A DNA stretch of 9,006 nt, taken from assembly GCA_017858295.1 (NCBI GenBank), contig JAFMBU010000060.1, positions 1-9,006 of the forward strand, written 5' to 3'. The position numbers and the translations under genes are program-made. Positions 6,973 to 9,006 of the stretch are shown in pieces (within the stretch, counting starts at the first letter, position 1; every line of letters starts with the position of its first letter). The notes under the pieces are model-generated. The model was not told the origin of the DNA. It worked only from the letters and a program-made list of their open reading frames with translations, and searched no databases. Origin of the DNA: Porticoccaceae bacterium (GTDB lineage: Bacteria > Pseudomonadota > Gammaproteobacteria > Pseudomonadales > Porticoccaceae).

Positions 6973-7539
6973 ATGGCCGAGAATAGACGTTGTACCTGGT
7001 GTGGGGATGATCCGCTCTATCAGCAGTATCACGACCGCGAGTGGGGAGTACCCTGCCGCGATGATCGGACGCTATTTGAGTTTGTGGTGCTCGAAGGCGC
7101 CCAAGCAGGACTCTCCTGGATAACCGTACTGCGCAAGCGTGAGACCTATCGCAAGGCCTTTGCTAATTTTGATGTACACAGAGTCGCGGCATTTGATGAT
7201 TCGGATGTAGAGCGACTACTGCAGGATCCGGGTATTGTTCGCAACAGACTTAAGGTTGCCAGCACCATCACTAACGCGCGGCACTTTATTGAGCTGCAGA
7301 AGGAACATGGGAGCTTTAGTGATTATCTCTGGGGCTTTGTGGATAACCAGCCAATCGTCAATCACTGGACATCTCTAGCAGAGATCCCAGTATCCACTGA
7401 GCTTTCCGATAAAATCAGTAAAGAGATGAAAAAGCGTGGGTTTAAGTTCTTTGGCACAACTATCTGTTATGCCTTTTTGCAGGCGGTGGGGGTGGTGAAT
7501 GATCATACTCGGGACTGCTTCCGTTATGGTCAGAGCTGA
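6973..7539 (+). CDS. tag: DNA-3-methyladenine glycosylase I
   Basis: Base-excision repair enzyme that removes 3-methyladenine from alkylated DNA. The 188 residues match the Tag family, and the helix-hairpin-helix glycosylase fold is represented along the whole length. The structural zinc site is complete: Cys7 and His20 at the N-terminus (spacing 13, as C4/H17 in E. coli), and His178 and Cys182 in NDHTRDC at the C-terminus. The base-pocket residues Glu41 and Trp49 in LEGAQAGLSW correspond to E38 and W46 of E. coli Tag. DREWGVP and the C-terminal FKFFGTTICYAFLQAVG block are also typical. The ATG start has GAGGG 9 bases upstream. Single gene, convergent with the GGDEF gene across a 13-base gap without a visible terminator. 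No SOS or Ada box seen. Confidence 0.96.
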   Translation: MAENRRCTWCGDDPLYQQYHDREWGVPCRDDRTLFEFVVLEGAQAGLSWITVLRKRETYRKAFANFDVHRVAAFDDSDVERLLQDPGIVRNRLKVASTITNARHFIELQKEHGSFSDYLWGFVDNQPIVNHWTSLAEIPVSTELSDKISKEMKKRGFKFFGTTICYAFLQAVGVVNDHTRDCFRYGQS

Positions 7540-7552
7540 GTCTGGCCTGTAA

Positions 7553-8584
7553 CTATCCGACAATCACCATATCGCGGCCCATATGTTTTGCCTGATAGAG
7601 CCCATTTTCGGCGGTGGATATGAGGTCGTCGATGCCAGTACATTTATCAATTGAGGCAACACCCACGCTGAGGGAAATTCGCAACTGGTCGCCCTGGGCG
7701 TCCATGGCCAGTTTCCCGGCCTGTGCACGCAGGCGCTCGGCGATATTGACCGCGGCTTCTGAGTTGGCGGTTGGCAGTAATACCATAAATTCGTTGCCGC
7801 CCCAGCGCGCCACCACATCTTCACCCCGCAGGGGTTCACTGAGCAGAGCGCCAATTGCGTGGAGCACTTCATCGCCCACATCATGGCCATAGCGATCGTT
7901 GATAAATTTAAAGTTGTCGAGATCCGCTAGTAGTATCGAGAACGGCTGATTTACCAGACGGTACTGCTGATATTTTTTCTCTAAACGCTGTTCCATATCG
8001 TGGCGATTGGGCAGTTTGGTGAGCTGATCCTGATGGGCAATTTGATCGACGCGGCGGGACAGATCTTTGTAGCGATTGAGGCTGCGGTAATGTGAATTGT
8101 CCATGGCGATGGCGAATACTGATAGCACCGCAAAGGAGGACAAAAAGCGCACCAGGGTCACGTCGCTGTATGGGGGCATCAGGATAAATAGGGATGGGCC
8201 GTAAAACAGCCAGGCGGATCCGGCGAACACTGCGGCGAGGATAAAAACACTGTGGCGATAACCGAAGCAGCCCACCAGTACCGGGATAATGGTCAGGCAC
8301 CAGAGTAATGAAGAGCCGTCGGATGCCCCTGAAAGTAGGTAAAAATAGCCGCCTATCAGCACCATGGCGAGAACTAGGCGTGCAGTGCGGGGTCGATCAA
8401 ATATCGAGTGAATGCCAAGACCGACTAGTAGTAGTGCCGCCATGGCCAGATAAAATGTGGCTAGATCCATGTCTCCTTGGTAATAGGAGTAGAAGGCAAA
8501 GAGTACTGAGATAATTTCCTGGCTGACCAGGGAAAAGGAGAGAAATCCCCTAGGTATAGAATCTGTGCTGTCGAGTTCCGTCAT
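7553..8584 (-). CDS. Membrane GGDEF-family protein with degenerate GGNEF site and intact I-site
   Basis: Integral inner-membrane c-di-GMP signalling protein of 343 residues. The N-terminal half (about 15-162) holds roughly five or six hydrophobic helices and no recognised sensory domain. A short linker (163-183) leads to a GGDEF domain (about 184-343) with DQLTKLPNR (186-194), metal/substrate motif DLDNFKFINDRYGHDVGD (221-238), RGED (253-256), RWGGNEF (260-266) and SVGVAS. The third residue of the signature, normally Asp or Glu and a metal ligand in active cyclases, is Asn264 (codon AAC), so synthase activity is doubtful. RGED lies exactly five residues before the signature, matching the RxxD allosteric c-di-GMP site. 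The start at 8584 was preferred: GGTGGA precedes that ATG by 6 bases, whereas the upstream ATG at 8620 (355 residues) has no Shine-Dalgarno and would lie upstream of the predicted transcription start. It may be a c-di-GMP receptor or a weak cyclase. Confidence 0.9.
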   Translation of the reverse strand: MTELDSTDSIPRGFLSFSLVSQEIISVLFAFYSYYQGDMDLATFYLAMAALLLVGLGIHSIFDRPRTARLVLAMVLIGGYFYLLSGASDGSSLLWCLTIIPVLVGCFGYRHSVFILAAVFAGSAWLFYGPSLFILMPPYSDVTLVRFLSSFAVLSVFAIAMDNSHYRSLNRYKDLSRRVDQIAHQDQLTKLPNRHDMEQRLEKKYQQYRLVNQPFSILLADLDNFKFINDRYGHDVGDEVLHAIGALLSEPLRGEDVVARWGGNEFMVLLPTANSEAAVNIAERLRAQAGKLAMDAQGDQLRISLSVGVASIDKCTGIDDLISTAENGLYQAKHMGRDMVIVG

Positions 8585-8621
8585 AAGCTTTCCACCATCC
8601 ATTGGTAGTAAATGTAGCATT

Positions 8622-8650
8622 AAAATCTGCTACTAAAATTTCTCAGTCAA
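8622..8650 (-). promoter_or_regulatory. Candidate promoter of the GGDEF gene
   Basis: TTGACT (8650-8645, five of six to the -35 consensus) is followed after 17 bases by GATTTT (8627-8622, three of six to the -10). The -35 begins 2 bases beyond the hairpin that follows typA. Transcription would begin near 8614, just inside the upstream ATG at 8620, which favours the start at 8584. The weak -10 makes this tentative. Confidence 0.4.
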
Positions 8651-8652
8651 TA

Positions 8653-8673
8653 GGCGGGCCATCATGGCCCGCC
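8653..8673 (-). terminator. GC-rich hairpin downstream of typA
   Basis: Perfect 9-base-pair stem, GGCGGGCCA with TGGCCCGCC, around a 3-base loop. It starts 33 bases after the typA stop codon, the usual place for an intrinsic terminator. In the typA direction the sequence after the stem is TATTGACTGAG rather than a run of T, so termination may be partial or rely on Rho. Alternatively it protects the typA mRNA 3' end. Confidence 0.55.
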
Positions 8674-8706
8674 AGTTCAAGCAGACTGCTCAGTGCTTGT
8701 TACTGA

Positions 8707-9006
8707 TTACTTTGGCGCACGCTTGCGTTCATTCTCAGTCAGACGCTTCTTGCGCAGACGAATGCTCACTGGAGTGACTTCTACCAGCTCATCGTCTTCA
8801 ATAAACTCCAACGCCTGCTCCAGCGTGTGCTTGATCGGTGGCACTAAGGTCAGTGCTTCGTCTGTTCCCGAGGCGCGAACGTTAGTCAGCTGCTTGCCTT
8901 TAATCGGGTTAACCACCAAATCATTGCCGCGAGAGTGAATGCCGACTATCTGGCCTTCGTAAACATCAATCGCATGACCTAAGAATAGACGACCGCGAGC
9001 CTGAAT
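8707..9006 (-). CDS. typA: Ribosome-associated GTPase TypA/BipA, C-terminal part (5' end outside window)
   Basis: Only the last 99 residues and the TAA stop are present; the coding frame is open to the right edge. They match the C-terminal domain of TypA/BipA, a translational GTPase related to EF-G that binds the ribosome and supports ribosome assembly and growth under cold or other stress. Recognisable blocks: GRLFLGHAIDVYEGQIVGIH, GKQLTNVRASGTDEAL, PPIKHTLEQALEFIEDDELV and VTPVSIRLRKKRL. The protein ends in the typical basic tail ENERKRAPK. Nothing in this part looks damaged. The GTPase domain and start lie outside, so regulation cannot be judged. A strong hairpin follows the stop codon. 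Confidence 0.95.
   Translation of the reverse strand: MQARGRLFLGHAIDVYEGQIVGIHSRGNDLVVNPIKGKQLTNVRASGTDEALTLVPPIKHTLEQALEFIEDDELVEVTPVSIRLRKKRLTENERKRAPK

Noticed and set aside
7540..7552. Terminator between convergent tag and GGDEF gene
   Set aside because: The gap is 13 bases with no stem; any termination must occur inside the neighbouring gene or through Rho.
8585..8620. Upstream ATG at 8620 (and one at 8602) for the GGDEF protein
   Set aside because: The ATG at 8620 has no Shine-Dalgarno and lies upstream of the predicted transcription start; the ATG at 8584 is preceded by GGTGGA at good spacing.
8693..8938. Plus-strand reading frame opposite typA
   Set aside because: Antisense to well-conserved TypA C-terminal coding sequence, serine-rich translation without any known family.
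1..9006. Mobile elements, CRISPR arrays, tRNA genes, phage or toxin-antitoxin modules
   Set aside because: No repeat arrays, transposase motifs, cloverleaf-like sequence or paired small genes were seen; the genes are typical chromosomal ones.

Overview
The window looks like chromosomal housekeeping DNA from a gammaproteobacterium, probably a marine or environmental one near the Cellvibrionales/SAR92-type lineages. That placement is inference. It rests on a pyrophosphate-type phosphofructokinase, an Mpl murein-recycling ligase (typical of gammaproteobacteria), a pip-dtd pair of the kind seen in Pseudomonas relatives, a subtilisin-type autotransporter and a TypA C-terminus of proteobacterial type. 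I see no RNA genes, insertion sequences, CRISPR arrays, phage genes or attachment sites. Coding density is very high, and no gene-free stretch exceeds about 150 bases.

Layout from left to right. On the minus strand, a PPi-dependent 6-phosphofructokinase (8-1270) lies 74 bases downstream of a large subtilisin-like (S8) protease. The protease carries a lipobox followed by a poly-glycine tether and a C-terminal beta-rich autotransporter domain (1345 to about 3876). It is divergent from mpl on the plus strand (4020-5414), and the two share a roughly 140-base promoter region. mpl converges on dtd (5445-5882, minus), which sits 8 bases downstream of pip, a proline iminopeptidase (5891-6850, minus). 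pip is divergent from tag, 3-methyladenine DNA glycosylase I (6973-7539, plus). Their 122-base spacer holds two facing promoter candidates and a perfect 14-base palindrome. tag converges, with a 13-base gap, on a membrane-anchored GGDEF-family protein (7553 to about 8584, minus). Upstream of that are a strong hairpin and the 3' end of typA/bipA, which runs off the right edge.

The genes do not form one pathway. They cover reversible glycolysis (pfp), peptidoglycan recycling (mpl), translation quality control (dtd), peptide breakdown (pip), alkylation repair (tag), c-di-GMP signalling (GGDEF protein), ribosome-associated stress GTPase function (typA) and surface or secreted proteolysis (S8 autotransporter).

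Two proteins most deserve a second look. The GGDEF protein has GGNEF in place of GG[D/E]EF but keeps a correctly placed RxxD inhibitory site, which suggests a c-di-GMP receptor rather than a cyclase. The S8 autotransporter appears to be lipidated like Neisseria NalP. I found no convincing evidence of a wholly new multi-gene system.
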